From NCBI GenBank assembly GCA_051744245.1, contig JBNJCV010000087.1:1-5998 (forward strand): a stretch of DNA of 5,998 nt, read 5' to 3'. The stretch comes from M55B165 sp051744245. Lineage in GTDB: Bacteria > Actinomycetota > Humimicrobiia > Humimicrobiales > Humimicrobiaceae. Positions within the stretch are counted from its first letter, which is position 1. Every line of letters begins with the position of its first letter. The position numbers were made by a program, and so were the translations under genes. Below the pieces are notes generated by a model, which worked only from the letters and a program-made list of their open reading frames with translations, was not told where the DNA came from and did no database searches. Shown here piece by piece: positions 5,940-5,998 of this stretch.

Positions 5940-5998
5940 TTAAGCCCTCCTTAAAATATCTAGGTTCCGTTTTTAAAAATTTTTGAAATTTTTACTGA
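5940..5998 (-). other. 5' region of the phosphofructokinase gene
   Basis: Read leftward, this stretch holds a strong AAGGAGG (5952-5946) and AT-rich sequence with the 8-mer AAATTTTT repeated. No convincing -35/-10 pair could be placed; the promoter may lie beyond the right edge. Confidence 0.5.

Noticed and set aside
5974..5995. A/T tract repeats upstream of the phosphofructokinase gene
   Set aside because: They are simple AT-rich sequence at the window edge with no paired promoter elements.

Overview
The window comes from an AT-rich bacterial genome. Arginine is mostly AGA/AGG, ATA isoleucine codons are frequent, and Shine-Dalgarno sites (AAGGAG, AAAGGAG, AAGGAGG) are strong and well spaced. 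The gene content (acetoin/pyruvate-type dehydrogenase E1, a C_GCAxxG_C_C redox protein, a phosphofructokinase with pyrophosphate-type residues) suggests an anaerobic or fermentative bacterium, perhaps Firmicutes or a poorly cultured low-GC lineage. The sequence does not settle the phylum.

Layout: (1) 1-845, minus strand: a protein with two tandem VOC/glyoxalase domains, cut off at its C-terminus by the window edge. (2) 846-1041: a divergent intergenic region with a good sigma-70-type promoter facing right and a perfect 14-bp palindrome just before the next start codon. (3) 1042-4005, plus strand: a tight operon of a SorC-family regulator, an E1 alpha subunit whose start overlaps the regulator's stop, and an E1 beta subunit 17 nt further on. 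(4) 4006-4111: a 106-nt gap with an orphan Shine-Dalgarno and an 11-codon ORF whose stop overlaps the next start. (5) 4112-4714: a C_GCAxxG_C_C family protein, probably in the same transcription unit. (6) 4725-5939, minus strand: a phosphofructokinase family protein, convergent with the operon after only 10 nt.

The E1 alpha and beta subunits should form a thiamine-diphosphate heterotetramer that decarboxylates a 2-oxo acid or cleaves acetoin. The SorC regulator, whose relatives sense phosphorylated sugars or polyols, probably controls the operon and itself, with the palindrome as a candidate operator. The E2 acyltransferase and E3 dihydrolipoamide dehydrogenase that normally follow E1 are absent here. 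They must lie elsewhere, or this E1 pair works in an unusual way. No RNA gene, mobile element, CRISPR array or origin was seen. The points most worth checking are the E1 pair without E2/E3 under a SorC regulator, the palindromic operator, the coupled 11-codon ORF, and the divergent active site of the phosphofructokinase.
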